Made by a program: the position numbers and the translations under genes. DNA of 64,000 nt from the NCBI GenBank assembly GCA_009775265.1, contig VSPG01000002.1, forward strand, positions 62,001 to 126,000, in the 5' to 3' direction. The DNA is from Muribaculaceae bacterium. Lineage in GTDB: Bacteria; Bacteroidota; Bacteroidia; Bacteroidales; Muribaculaceae. The notes under the pieces are model-generated. The model saw only the letters and a program-made list of their open reading frames with translations. It searched no databases and was not told the DNA's origin. Shown here one piece after another: positions 16,374 through 25,918 of the stretch. Each line of letters starts with the position of its first letter. The first letter of the stretch is position 1.

Positions 16374-18964
16374 AGCTCTATCTCCTTTACGATTAGTTTA
16401 TACTTCACCGTCTCGGCTTTGGCGTACTTGAAGGATACCTCTTTGAGGAAGCCTCGGTAAGTGATGCCGTTGGATTGTACCTCATAGAGCGCGTTCACAT
16501 CAAGTTTGGTGTCAACATCAGCCGATGAGAACTGAACCTCACCAAGCGTAAAAAGCTGCTCGTTCAGTTGCAGGTCTGCGTTACCCTTTATGCCATCGAT
16601 GCTGACATCCGTATTGCCGTCAAACGATGCGAATTTAAGGGTCATGGGACACATGGCAGCGGCAATGTATGCGGCATTGGCTTTGGCGCAGAGATATGGA
16701 GAATACTCGCCGTTGAAAACATCAGAGGATAATGCTCCAGATATTGTGCATCCTGACCTATCTATTTTAAGAGTGGAACTCTGTGTGATTTCAGTTTCCT
16801 CGTCACCTCGTGAGCCTTCAGATTCTTCCTCTTCTACCTTGACTGAACAATAGGCGAAGAAAACTGTGTTGTCGCTCTTATTATCCTTTGTATCTTTGGC
16901 TCGCTCTTGTGAAAGAAACTCAAAGCCGTAGCAGTCGGCGCGGTACTTGCTGATAAGTGAAAGTTTCTTCTCGAACTTATCAACACCGGTAGTATATTGT
17001 GCAGAGAAATTCCACTCATCACGGCCACATTCTGCCTCATATTCCTGCTTGTCGTAGCCAATAGTCAAAGCAGAATAGGCAAGGGCTGTGTTTATGCTGA
17101 AATTCAACTCTCGGATATTAGATAGTCTTACAGTTTTAGTGCCAGCGAATATCTCGGTTCGTGGAACGAAATAGATAGTTTGAGAGTCACACGCTCCTTT
17201 GTTGACATCTCCCACATAAGATTGGAGCGTGTAGGTGTCATCGAAATACACGCCTTGGTTGTAGTCCGCATCATAGAAAAGAGTGTCAAGACGCGCTTTT
17301 CCAGTCTCGGAGTCGTTGTAATCTTCGCTACCATCCCATTTTGTATAGAAATTAAGCGTGCCGTCTGCATTATAATCATCGCCCATGACAGCAAAGTAGG
17401 GCGTACCCTCCACGATTATTACCTGACTGCCATGACCACCGGGACATTGCGTATGCAAAAGATGAGCTGTTCCTAACGGAAATTCCAAAGAATATTCCTG
17501 AATGCGTTTGAATTGCGCCTTTGCTCGTGGACCGAGATAATAAGTATACCCGAATACAGTCTCCATCCAATCGCAGAAATCGTTGAACGAAGTATAGAAT
17601 TTGGCTCCGGGAATATTACGGACACTCTCAGCAGCGAATAAGTATGTCTTCGCAATTCGGGGATCTGTATCTTTAATCTGAGCGTCAACATTCAGACTAT
17701 TCTCTACGATTTTAGACATCAGCGAGTTGAGAACTGATGTCGGTCTCAGAGCGTCTATTGATATTGTTTTGGCTTTGCTCTCCCATCGAGTTTCGATTTT
17801 TGATGAAAGAGCCATTGATTTTTGGCGGAATTGCGAGCCTGGATATTTATCTGACATTGAAAGCTCATAAAATAGAGCATAGCAAGTTCCTGCGCTTATA
17901 TTGGAAAGATTAAATTTATATTGAAAAACAAATTGAGAGCAGCCTCTTCCATTTACTGGCCCTCCACGATAGGCGTGTGTGGCCCAGGGGCTTGCATGTA
18001 TCCACTCTTTGGGCGTTATATTCCCTATTGGCGAAATATAAGCCTCGTTTGCTGTTTCCCATTTTTCACCAACCAATGCCCAGGAATTGTTAGGGGGTGT
18101 AGGATAACGACGTTTTAATGCTTCAAATGTTGGAAATAATCCTAAATATTGTCTTTGAGACTCACTATTTGATGTATAGTTGAGTAATTCTCCGAGATTG
18201 GTATAAGTGTTCGCATTATAATCCTTATTAGCCTTGTTGAAAGACATTAAGTAGATTTTTGCACTATTTATAGTGGCCCCAAAACTCTCAGGTCTGGATA
18301 TCCTTATTTCTATGTCAATGCTAATATCTTTAGCGGTACTTACAACTTCAAGGAAACATGCTCCACTGTCATCGCTTTGGTCTTGGAAAAGAACTGGACT
18401 ATTTTCGTATGTTTCACCATCACAGACTAAATATGTCGGCAACCTCTTCAGATTGGCAGGATACAGCAAAACTTTATTGGAGTTGTTGGCTGTTTCATCG
18501 CCAATAATCTCATGGACACAGCTGTTCCGCATCGTTATTCTATCAAATTCGAGAGAACTTGCAACCGGAATATCCTGCCCGACAACGAACTCATACTTGG
18601 TGCCTTTCTTAGCTTTGATAGCAGCGGCGAGGCTATCGTCGATGCAGTTCATCTTGACGATGTAGTTGTCCCACTCTATCGAGGAGAAATCAAGGTCGCA
18701 GGTGAATTGTTCCTCCCAGGCCCATTCATTCGTGATGGTGTAGAGTGAAATCGCCGCACGGGCGTTGACTCCATCACGCAGATACAGCGCCATGAGTCTG
18801 TCGTACATCTCTCCGACAAATTCAAACTGTGTGGTGAATGAGCGTGTCACGCCGCTGAAATCAGAGCGCTTGTAGACACACTTTATCTCGTCCCAATTCT
18901 TCAGGCATCCTTTGGGAACTTCGGCCTTTACGCCGTCTATCTCTATGTAGTATTTCGTGAGCAT
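16370..18964 (-). CDS. Large distal tail/baseplate-type protein
   Basis: 864 residues from the ATG at 18964 (MLTKYYIEIDG); an in-frame ATG at 19036 would add 24 low-quality residues. The first 120 residues (YYIEIDGVKAEVPKGCL, then DFSGVTRSFTTQFEF) look like a distal-tail beta domain. The rest is long and beta-rich without cysteine clusters. Position after the tape measure and before the fibre genes suggests a tail-tip hub. A TACCTTTG box sits at about 18978-18971, only a few bases before the chosen start, so a leaderless message is possible; this is unproven. Confidence 0.65.
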   Translation of the reverse strand: MLTKYYIEIDGVKAEVPKGCLKNWDEIKCVYKRSDFSGVTRSFTTQFEFVGEMYDRLMALYLRDGVNARAAISLYTITNEWAWEEQFTCDLDFSSIEWDNYIVKMNCIDDSLAAAIKAKKGTKYEFVVGQDIPVASSLEFDRITMRNSCVHEIIGDETANNSNKVLLYPANLKRLPTYLVCDGETYENSPVLFQDQSDDSGACFLEVVSTAKDISIDIEIRISRPESFGATINSAKIYLMSFNKANKDYNANTYTNLGELLNYTSNSESQRQYLGLFPTFEALKRRYPTPPNNSWALVGEKWETANEAYISPIGNITPKEWIHASPWATHAYRGGPVNGRGCSQFVFQYKFNLSNISAGTCYALFYELSMSDKYPGSQFRQKSMALSSKIETRWESKAKTISIDALRPTSVLNSLMSKIVENSLNVDAQIKDTDPRIAKTYLFAAESVRNIPGAKFYTSFNDFCDWMETVFGYTYYLGPRAKAQFKRIQEYSLEFPLGTAHLLHTQCPGGHGSQVIIVEGTPYFAVMGDDYNADGTLNFYTKWDGSEDYNDSETGKARLDTLFYDADYNQGVYFDDTYTLQSYVGDVNKGACDSQTIYFVPRTEIFAGTKTVRLSNIRELNFSINTALAYSALTIGYDKQEYEAECGRDEWNFSAQYTTGVDKFEKKLSLISKYRADCYGFEFLSQERAKDTKDNKSDNTVFFAYCSVKVEEEESEGSRGDEETEITQSSTLKIDRSGCTISGALSSDVFNGEYSPYLCAKANAAYIAAAMCPMTLKFASFDGNTDVSIDGIKGNADLQLNEQLFTLGEVQFSSADVDTKLDVNALYEVQSNGITYRGFLKEVSFKYAKAETVKYKLIVKEIEL

Positions 18965-19097
18965 GGAGCAAAGGTAACTCAAAAGTGTTCCCATGCTCCA
19001 AAACCTTGAAAAAACTGGTTTTTTGAAAAAGCGCATAATCCACTCTAACTAACTGTTATTGTGAACTATGCGCCGAAGTTAGCCCTGAAAGCGAACT

Positions 19098-19430
19098 TTA
19101 GATTGTGCAGATGAGGTTCTCAATCTTGAAGCAACGGAAGGAGTTTTTCTCGGTGTCGAAGTAGGCCATAGTCTTGTAGGAGGGCTTGGTCACTTTCTTG
19201 CCGCCGAGGGTGGCACCGGCAGGAAGATTTTTGAGAGTACCCATAGCCTTGCGGATGGTGCCGTCGGCTTTCTCGTAGTAGAATGTTACCACTCCCTCGC
19301 GCATGGCTTTTGCAAGCCGGTAGAGCTGCCACGCTTTTATCATGCAGATGCGCCACTGCTGTTTGGTGGCACGCCAAAGCTGCCATGCGTACTTCATCAC
19401 TCTTGCTCTAAAATTGATTTTCTTTTCCAT
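19098..19430 (-). CDS. SH3-like beta-barrel small protein (DUF2693-like)
   Basis: 110 residues. Basic, Trp-rich N-terminal helix (MKYAWQLWRATKQQWRICM), then a small beta domain VTFYYEKADGTIRKAMGTL ... YFDTEKNSFRCFKIENL, which fits the SH3-fold DUF2693 proteins common in Bacteroidales mobile elements. Function unknown. It is the only gene of the left half preceded by the phage's phased-repeat promoter (19441-19571), so it is probably expressed with the early genes although it sits in the structural region. Confidence 0.65.
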   Translation of the reverse strand: MEKKINFRARVMKYAWQLWRATKQQWRICMIKAWQLYRLAKAMREGVVTFYYEKADGTIRKAMGTLKNLPAGATLGGKKVTKPSYKTMAYFDTEKNSFRCFKIENLICTI

Positions 19431-19440
19431 GATTATGGGG

Positions 19441-19571
19441 TTTTATTGGTTTGACTTATGTTCTCGTAAGGTGTTTTAGTATCTCCCTTACACCTGTAAA
19501 GTTAGGGCACGAAAACAGATATTGCAAACAAAATAACCACCATTTAATCACCATTTTACCGCCTTAACATT
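19441..19571 (-). promoter_or_regulatory. Phased-repeat promoter module P1
   Basis: Minus strand: TTTG (19528-19525), 20 bp, TAACTTTA (19504-19497), then the 17-base leader element (19457-19441) before the ATG at 19430. Upstream copies of CACCATTTW (plus strand) start at 19538 and 19549, with the related CGCCTTAAC at 19560: an 11-bp period starting 13 bp from the -33 box. The upstream part overlaps the end of the sigma-factor gene. It shares the 29-base initially transcribed stretch at 19480-19508 with P2. Confidence 0.8.
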
Positions 19572-20058
19572 TACTGACGTTTATGCCAATATGTGTCAAG
19601 GCTTCGCGGATGCGCTTGCGTCCGGCAAAGAGCCTGCTCCTGATTGTGGCCGGGAGTGCGTCCATCATTTCGGCTATCTCGCTGACAGTATAGCCATCGA
19701 CAAAGAGCTGCACACATCGGACGCTGTTGAACTCCTCGGCCAATTCCTCTATGGCACCCCGGACAATGGATGCTTGTACCTCCTCTTCGGGAGTCAGGAC
19801 CATAGGCGCGTCATAGTCCAACAACGGCAGGAACTCGATACGCTTCTTCCTGCTCAGCTGCGTGAACCGCAGATTATACATGATTGTCTGCGCCCAGGGC
19901 CGGAACTCACGTTGTGTGTCAAACCGTGAGCCGCTTTCAAGTATCCTGAGAACGGTGTCGGCAACAAGATCCTCGGCATCATACTCGTTATAGCATAGCC
20001 TGCGGGCCTTGGCAAACAGCCATTCATAATTCGATATGACAAGGTTTTCAATCTTCAT
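19564..20058 (-). CDS. ECF-type RNA polymerase sigma factor
   Basis: 164 residues. Region 2: WLFAKARRLCYNEYDAEDLV and ADTVLRILE (about 13-41), then FRPWAQTIMYNLRF, the 2.4-type segment. Region 4: VRCVQLFVDGYTVSEIAEMM then TIRSRLFAGRKRIREAL, a helix-turn-helix for the -35 element. No region 1 or 3, as in ECF sigmas. It may redirect host polymerase to phage late genes, or it may serve the lysogen. It sits between tail genes with a small gene upstream (4-base overlap). Confidence 0.85.
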   Translation of the reverse strand: MKIENLVISNYEWLFAKARRLCYNEYDAEDLVADTVLRILESGSRFDTQREFRPWAQTIMYNLRFTQLSRKKRIEFLPLLDYDAPMVLTPEEEVQASIVRGAIEELAEEFNSVRCVQLFVDGYTVSEIAEMMDALPATIRSRLFAGRKRIREALTHIGINVSKC

Positions 20059-20279
20059 CGGCGCGGCTTTCGAGATGGGAAGGTCTCTCGGAAGCGTTGC
20101 GCTTCTTTAATGGCCTGGGCTTTCATTCGCCGGGCCTGAAGGTGCATGAGGCTGATGGTCCGGTCTAATTCCTTTTCTTCGGCTCGTGGACGGAGCAGGG
20201 CGAGTATCGTATCGCACTTGCGCTCTATGCGTGCAAGTCGTTTCCTACTGTGTTGATAATGGGGGTTGTCTTTTTTCAT
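20055..20279 (-). CDS. Small basic helical protein upstream of the sigma factor
   Basis: 74 residues, almost entirely helical and highly charged (RKRLARIERKCDTILALLRP, then MHLQARRMKAQAIKEAQRF). Overlaps the sigma gene start by 4 bases, so the two are translated together. It could be a regulator of the sigma factor, but no anti-sigma motif is visible. Unrecognised. An 8-bp inverted repeat sits directly before its ATG. Confidence 0.65.
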   Translation of the reverse strand: MKKDNPHYQHSRKRLARIERKCDTILALLRPRAEEKELDRTISLMHLQARRMKAQAIKEAQRFRETFPSRKPRR

Positions 20280-20304
20280 AACTCATTGTGATTTGAAATG
20301 AGTT
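20280..20304. promoter_or_regulatory. Inverted repeat at the start of the sigma operon
   Basis: AACTCATT / AATGAGTT arms with a 9-base spacer, touching the ATG at 20279. It could be an operator for a dimeric repressor or an RNA hairpin masking the start. Confidence 0.45.
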
Positions 20305-20336
20305 ACTAACAACTCCCTCTATAATTTGAGTGGATA

Positions 20337-20373
20337 ATAAAAAAACAGACAAACCGCCGTTCGGTCTGCCTGT
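20337..20373 (-). terminator. Terminator of the head-tail late operon
   Basis: Minus-strand hairpin with ACAG/CTGT, CA/TG and ACCG/CGGT paired blocks separated by single mismatches, then seven T (20344-20338). It lies 35 bases after the stop at 20408 and separates the TerS-to-tape-measure operon from the sigma operon. Confidence 0.75.
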
Positions 20374-20407
20374 CCTCTATGCAAAATTATGATTTTATGC
20401 TAAATCA

Positions 20408-20986
20408 TCAGTGCTGCTTCATGGCTTTTTTCATCGCTTTCATCTCTGCGTGGTACCGGGCCACAAGATGAGCGAACACCGGAGCCATCATCTTGACCAC
20501 ATCAATCTGGAATTTGAAGTGAGCCATCATCGCGGCAATCATCCCGTTAAAGGCGTTGCGGATGTTTTCTTTCTCTTCCTCTGAGTTGTCATCGTCTTTG
20601 TCTGCCTCATCAAAGGCTCGTTTGCTTTTCTGGAGTTGAATGTGTACCTCAGACTCGATGCGCTTGTCATTCCATCCCTCGGCAGGGAGTCCGGCGGCAA
20701 TCAGAACCTCTCTTGTTCTCTCTAACTGTCCCAAAAGGACGAGGTTCTGACACATGGAATAGACGGTAACGGCAATCCGGGATTTGATTATGGCATCCAC
20801 ACGCTGAAGATATGTGGCGTTGCCGCCGGGGTCGGCGATGCTTCGATACTCCATGACTATGTTACGGAGCGCGATAGTCAGCTTATAGGGGTTCGGTATC
20901 TCGTGCTTACCGAGAATCACGTCCTTATTGCCGCACACGAGGTCTATGAACTCGGCGGTCGTGAGTTGGTCTAATCGGGTTTTCAT
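20408..20986 (-). CDS. Conserved helical protein after the tape measure
   Basis: 192 residues, helical, with an acidic middle (DEADKDDDNSEEEKEN) and a basic Met-rich end. It starts 4 bases inside the end of the tape-measure gene and ends the late operon. Tail assembly chaperones usually precede the tape measure, so this is not a standard chaperone by position. No domain recognised; a tape-measure partner or tail-completion role is inferred from context only. Confidence 0.6.
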   Translation of the reverse strand: MKTRLDQLTTAEFIDLVCGNKDVILGKHEIPNPYKLTIALRNIVMEYRSIADPGGNATYLQRVDAIIKSRIAVTVYSMCQNLVLLGQLERTREVLIAAGLPAEGWNDKRIESEVHIQLQKSKRAFDEADKDDDNSEEEKENIRNAFNGMIAAMMAHFKFQIDVVKMMAPVFAHLVARYHAEMKAMKKAMKQH

Positions 20987-23900
20987 ACGCTCTTGCTGGT
21001 TAAGTAACGCGCAAGCTGACTGTCTATGTCAGACTGTCGCCGTGTGCGAGATTCACGTTGTTTTATGAATATGAGGTTATCAAGACGGTCTATGACTTTG
21101 GCGTCATTGTACGTTTTGGGAGCGTCGTTACCGCCCTGCATCAAAGGCCGGGCTACGGATAGCTCCGACTCGTCAAGGTTTGACACATCAGGAATGACGG
21201 AGGCACCGGCCGGCAGATCAACGAGCGTCGGTTTGTCAGGCGTAATCCACGCATTGCCGCCATAGGTGATGACCTCCGGCACACCACCATCACCGACGAT
21301 TGCCGGACCGCCTTTGTGGTGGCTCGTACCTTTGGCATACTTAGGCAGAGGTGTGGCGATAATGGTAGCCAGCTGTACGGCTCCCATCGCGGCGGCTATG
21401 GCGGCCATAGCGATACCGACAGGGAACGGTTGCATCTGTAAAGCGTTCATTATGGCTATGGCCGTGGCTATACCGCACTGGGCGATGCTGTTCAACTTGT
21501 CAAACTTGGCCTGCTTTTCTTTGAGCTTGGCCTTTTTCTTTTCAAGTTCCTCGTTCTTCTTGGCGGTCTTGTCCTCGGCTGCACGCTTGCGGGCCTCGCC
21601 CTCCTCTTCAGTGATTACGTTCTGCTCTACCATCTGCGCAATACGCTCCTGCTCGGCTTCTCCGGCCTCCGTATTGGCTTCCTGCTCTTCCTCGACTTTT
21701 GAGATTTTGGCATCGTAAATGGTGCTGACAAGGTCGTTGATCGAGTTGAGAGAGTCTGCGGCTACCTGCAACCACTGCTGTGCGTTCTTTATGCGCTGCT
21801 CTCTGGATTTGGCGTCCTTCTCGTTGACACGCTCGATATTGGCAATGGCGGCATCGGCCATCTGCTGTTCAAGTTGTGCCTTTGCCTGGGCCAACTGACG
21901 CTCCAGATTGGCGCGTTCCTCGGCAGATAAATTCTCAGTCTTGAGCTGTTCCTCAATAAGCGCAATGGCACTCCGGGCCGTCTGTACTGCATACTTCTGC
22001 TGAATATCCGCCGACTCTTGCTCAAATTGTTCTTTCAACCGAGTCTGAGCAGCTGCATCGCCCTTGGCAGCGGCAAGTTTCTTAGCATACTGGGCCTTGA
22101 GATTGTTGAGTTCGACAATCAAGGCGGTGTTGGATGACTCTTCTTGATCAGCATACTTTTTCTGTATGACTTGAAGCTGCTTGGCGGCAAACTCAGTTTC
22201 TGCATCTTCTCGGAGTTTCTGATACTTTCGTTCAAGATTGAGTCTCATCTCCTCGGCCTGTTCAACAGTGAGGGTTTGGTCAGCCTCTGCCTTTTGGACA
22301 GTCAGGAGTTCAGCGGCATATTGGTTATCCAATGCTTTGAGCGTCCAGTCGTATTCTTCCTGACTGCCATTCTTTACATACGAAAGATGAGAGGAAATCA
22401 AATCGGACTCTGTTTTGAGCCTACGTTCAGCAAAGGAAAATTCTATATCCTGAAGTTTGCGATTATGTTCAGCAGTCAGTCCTTCTATCTGTTGATTAAG
22501 GGCTGTGCGCAGTTTAACCTCTGTCGTTTTAGTCTTGGAAAGTCTTTCCTGCAATTCTTTCAGCTTACGGTTGTATGCAAGATTCTCGGCCTGACGCTGG
22601 CGCTCCAGACTATCGGTTATTATTTTGAGAAGCGCATCCTCTCCGGCTTGCACCTCTTTTTTAAGGTCATTGGCCGATTTCTTGGCAGCAGCAACGCGCT
22701 TTTTATCGACTTTCGGCTCATCTTTTTTTATTTCCGTGGTTGTATATGGCAGTTCCCCTTTACTGGGGTCTCCGGGATGTTCCACGACTTCAGTATGTGG
22801 TGCTGTCTTTAAGTCATACCATGTGCCGAGTTTGGCTTTCTCGTTATTCCACTTTGCCGTAATTGCATCGACCCTGCGACCATATTCTTCCAAAGACAGA
22901 CCGAGGTTTGCCAAATCATCAATCTGCCTTTGATAGTATGTATCGCAGGTGTCAAGGAGCGCCCTATATGCCTTGTCAATCTGATAGACTGCATATTCGT
23001 GTTCGCCCATAGAATTACGGATGGCGGCATCCTCAACCTCAGCGATTTTAGAGAGGACATTGTTGTGAGCGTCCTCAAGAGCTGCATAGTAGTCCTGAGT
23101 AGCCTGCAATTTAGCATCAAGGGCATCCTTGTACTCATCCTCATCATCATCGTATGCGGCTCTTGCGGCGGCAAAAGCCTTTTCTGCCTGGTCCATCTCA
23201 GCCTTACGGCATTCTATGGCAAGGTTGCTCAATTCCTGTTCCTGAACGCCACGGGCTTTTGCCTGATCAACAAGTTTATCATTGTTCTTCTTTAAATCTT
23301 CAAGAGCTTTTTTCTCCTCCTCATACTTCTTTTTACGGGCCTCACTATCACCTCCGAATATGTTGAAAACCTTTATAAGCCCATACACAGCCGCAATACA
23401 GGCCATAATTGCGAGAACAAGGAGTCCGATAGGATTTGCATAGCACGCCTTGTTGAACAGCCATTGAGCGGCAGTGAGCAGTTTTGTAGTAACAACTCCC
23501 TTACCCTCGGCCGCAGTCTTGAGTTTAATTGCAATGGCCCCGGCCTTTGTCTGCAAGTTCGCTACGCCCTGCATCACGGCAGACTGTTTTTGCAAAGAGT
23601 TTTGAATCTTTGTCATCGCATTGCTGGCAGCGATGGCAGCTTGCAGTTTGGTTTGAATCTCGGCTAATTCCCCCTCACTGATACCCAACATCTCGGCGGC
23701 GCCGGCGGCGAGACCGAAACCATCTATGGCAAGTTGAATCGTTCCGCTAAGTTGGTCGAACCCACGAGTATCAGACGCGGCATTAGTTATGGCGGCGTTG
23801 GTATCTGCAATGGCATCTTTGAGTACACCGGCCTTTTCAGTAAGATCGCGGATATGTTCTGCAAGTTCCTGTCCCTCGGCCGAGTTCTTCTCTTCCTCTG

Positions 23901-24999
23901 ATAGATTCTGGTACTCTATGGTAAGATTGGCAATTTCCAGCACCAATTCTTTTAGGTCTCGTTTGACACTGGATGTGGTGCCACCGGTTTCTCCGAGAGA
24001 ACGACGGGCATCCTCAACAGCCGCAGTCTGCTCATCAAGAGTTTTCTTGGTCTCTTTTGCAGCAACAGATACCTCATCTATGCTTGCGGCCAATTTCTTG
24101 CCCTCGGCACTCGCTTTGTCGGCCTCGGACATTTTACCGTATGCGGATTGGAGAGCCGCAAGTGTTCCAACAAGTTCATCATATTTCTTCTTGAGGTCAT
24201 TGTTCGCTACTGCATAATTACCGACATTACGCTGAAATTCGCCCATGTCGGCCGCCATATCTTTGAGGTGCGCGTCAAGGTTCTGAATGGTCTCTTCCAT
24301 TTCTTTGCCGAAATCGGAGGCTTTGGCCTCATCGCCCATCTCCTTGTAGGCTTTCTTCAACAATTCGAGTTGCTGAGAGAGCTGTACATAGCTGCCTTCA
24401 ACTGCTTGGTTAGCTTTCTCCTCAGCCGTCATTATTTGGTTGAGGGTGCGCTTCTGCTGTGTGAGGTCGCGTGTGGAGGCCATAAGTTCAGCCTGCGCCT
24501 TTGCAAAATCAGACGCTGACATACGCCCCATTTTAAGAGCCTGCTCATTGGATTTCTGCTTCTTCTTGTTCTCTTCGAGTTCACGATTGATGCGTATTAA
24601 CGAATCAATCTGATTTTCGTAAGTGTCGTGATACTGGTCCAGGAGTTTCTTGACGCGCTCCTGCTCGGTGTAGGCTGCACGAGTGGTTTTGTTGACGCGC
24701 TCCTGCTCCATCAACTGCCGGGATATGGTGTTGGTGGTATTGGCAATGACCTCACTCTGCTGGCGCATTACGTTGGTGAGGTTTTGTTGTGCCTCGGCCG
24801 CCTCCTTACCTTTATCTACAAGCAGCTTCTCCAGTCTTTCAATGTCGCCGGCAACCTTAATATTTATCTCAAGACCCTGCGCCAAATCCTTGGCAACCTT
24901 AGTGTAGGTGTCAAGGACGGTTATTAACTCAGCATCGAGTTCTTTGAGTTTCCTAATCTCATCGGGATCGACGAGGTCTGTTATTTTTATATCAGCCAT
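20983..24999 (-). CDS. Tail tape measure protein
   Basis: 1,338 residues. Long coiled-coil heptads through most of residues 1-420 and 750-1180 (Glu/Lys/Gln/Ala-rich), a hydrophobic double helix at about 525-555 (NPIGLLVLAIMACIAAVYGLI), and another small-residue hydrophobic stretch near 1200-1250. It fixes tail length and is ejected ahead of the DNA. Length implies a long flexible or rigid non-contractile tail; no sheath or baseplate wedge genes are seen, so the virion is a siphovirus by inference. Confidence 0.92.
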   Translation of the reverse strand: MADIKITDLVDPDEIRKLKELDAELITVLDTYTKVAKDLAQGLEINIKVAGDIERLEKLLVDKGKEAAEAQQNLTNVMRQQSEVIANTTNTISRQLMEQERVNKTTRAAYTEQERVKKLLDQYHDTYENQIDSLIRINRELEENKKKQKSNEQALKMGRMSASDFAKAQAELMASTRDLTQQKRTLNQIMTAEEKANQAVEGSYVQLSQQLELLKKAYKEMGDEAKASDFGKEMEETIQNLDAHLKDMAADMGEFQRNVGNYAVANNDLKKKYDELVGTLAALQSAYGKMSEADKASAEGKKLAASIDEVSVAAKETKKTLDEQTAAVEDARRSLGETGGTTSSVKRDLKELVLEIANLTIEYQNLSEEEKNSAEGQELAEHIRDLTEKAGVLKDAIADTNAAITNAASDTRGFDQLSGTIQLAIDGFGLAAGAAEMLGISEGELAEIQTKLQAAIAASNAMTKIQNSLQKQSAVMQGVANLQTKAGAIAIKLKTAAEGKGVVTTKLLTAAQWLFNKACYANPIGLLVLAIMACIAAVYGLIKVFNIFGGDSEARKKKYEEEKKALEDLKKNNDKLVDQAKARGVQEQELSNLAIECRKAEMDQAEKAFAAARAAYDDDEDEYKDALDAKLQATQDYYAALEDAHNNVLSKIAEVEDAAIRNSMGEHEYAVYQIDKAYRALLDTCDTYYQRQIDDLANLGLSLEEYGRRVDAITAKWNNEKAKLGTWYDLKTAPHTEVVEHPGDPSKGELPYTTTEIKKDEPKVDKKRVAAAKKSANDLKKEVQAGEDALLKIITDSLERQRQAENLAYNRKLKELQERLSKTKTTEVKLRTALNQQIEGLTAEHNRKLQDIEFSFAERRLKTESDLISSHLSYVKNGSQEEYDWTLKALDNQYAAELLTVQKAEADQTLTVEQAEEMRLNLERKYQKLREDAETEFAAKQLQVIQKKYADQEESSNTALIVELNNLKAQYAKKLAAAKGDAAAQTRLKEQFEQESADIQQKYAVQTARSAIALIEEQLKTENLSAEERANLERQLAQAKAQLEQQMADAAIANIERVNEKDAKSREQRIKNAQQWLQVAADSLNSINDLVSTIYDAKISKVEEEQEANTEAGEAEQERIAQMVEQNVITEEEGEARKRAAEDKTAKKNEELEKKKAKLKEKQAKFDKLNSIAQCGIATAIAIMNALQMQPFPVGIAMAAIAAAMGAVQLATIIATPLPKYAKGTSHHKGGPAIVGDGGVPEVITYGGNAWITPDKPTLVDLPAGASVIPDVSNLDESELSVARPLMQGGNDAPKTYNDAKVIDRLDNLIFIKQRESRTRRQSDIDSQLARYLTSKSV

Positions 25000-25187
25000 C
25001 AGAACTGAGTTATGTATTCAATAATCGGTTTACTTATCTCGACAGATACGCTACAAAAGCCATATGTCCCGTCAGGATTGCTATATATGGCCACGGTGGT
25101 ATCTTCCATTCTCGCGTATGCCTTGGCGAGTTTCCTAATACGTTCTATCTCGCCGCCGAGTTTCCTATGTTCACAATCGCAACTCAT
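24999..25187 (-). CDS. Small protein before the tape measure
   Basis: 62 residues from the ATG at 25187 (ATGA overlap with the previous stop; a longer frame to 25199 is less likely). MSCDCEHRKLGGEIERIRKL, then TVAIYSNPDGTYGFCSV. The reading frame ends on the first base of the tape-measure start. Its place between a tail protein and the tape measure is where assembly chaperones lie in siphophages, but no chaperone signature is visible. Confidence 0.65.
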   Translation of the reverse strand: MSCDCEHRKLGGEIERIRKLAKAYARMEDTTVAIYSNPDGTYGFCSVSVEISKPIIEYITQF

Positions 25188-25699
25188 TGGTATCCGCAAT
25201 CTTTGAAAAATTTTATTATTGAGGGCAGAAGGTACTCTCGGTTGAAGTATTCGACAGCCGACGGACCCATGTTGAGGATTTCATCACCAAACTTGGCCAC
25301 AATCGCCGGGCCGTCGCCGGTGCCGGGGTCTACATGAAGGACGTCGCCCCGGCGATCAGCGAGGATGTCGGAGAAGAATTTGCCGTTGATGTAAAGGTTC
25401 GGCACGTTCTCCGGGCGCGGAGGTAGTCCAAGCAATGTACTGCCGCGTGGGGGCGTGATGTCTCTCTTCCATGCCTTGTATGCAGCGTTCCTATGGTGCC
25501 AATAACCTTCCTCCTCAAAATATGGGTCATCGTCATAGGTAGGAGACAGCAGTTCACCAGCACCGTTCTGGCCGCTGTATATCTGCTCCTGAACGGCGAT
25601 AACGACATTGCCCGAATGGTCGGAGAGGCATTTCATGCCGTTCTCCTCAAAACCATCGGCAATCTTATGAATGATGTCTGCTACCTTCGAGATATTCAT
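25184..25699 (-). CDS. Tail-region protein
   Basis: 171 residues. Features: an N-terminal helix (ISKVADIIHKIADGFEENGM), a charged aromatic middle (YDDDPYFEEEGYWHHRN), and PPRPENVPNLYINGKFFSD. Not recognised by sequence. Between the tail tube and the tape measure it may be a tail-completion or assembly protein. Confidence 0.55.
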   Translation of the reverse strand: MNISKVADIIHKIADGFEENGMKCLSDHSGNVVIAVQEQIYSGQNGAGELLSPTYDDDPYFEEEGYWHHRNAAYKAWKRDITPPRGSTLLGLPPRPENVPNLYINGKFFSDILADRRGDVLHVDPGTGDGPAIVAKFGDEILNMGPSAVEYFNREYLLPSIIKFFKDCGYQ

Positions 25700-25744
25700 G
25701 TCTGATAAATCAAGGGGGCGAGATTTGCACCCCGCCCCCGTTAG

Positions 25745-25918
25745 TCACTTGGCTTTCTTAGGCCCGGCGCAAAGGTCGTATGCCTGCGAGAGCATTTTTC
25801 TGCGGGTCTCCTCGTCCTTGTCTCTCCAGAAGATGTTGAGATGGCTGGAGATAAACTCCGTTTTCTTCATCTTCAGGACTTCGGACTTGATGAATGTTAC
25901 GTTCTCGAACTTGATCAT
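25745..25918 (-). CDS. Small basic protein downstream of the tail tube
   Basis: 57 residues: MIKFENVTFIKSEVLKMKKT, ending CAGPKKAK. The start overlaps the tail-tube stop (ATGA at 25918-25915) and the frame is open to TGA at 25745. Co-directional and tightly packed, with charged helical content like its neighbours, so it is probably real. Function unknown; the position suits a tail assembly chaperone. Confidence 0.6.
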   Translation of the reverse strand: MIKFENVTFIKSEVLKMKKTEFISSHLNIFWRDKDEETRRKMLSQAYDLCAGPKKAK

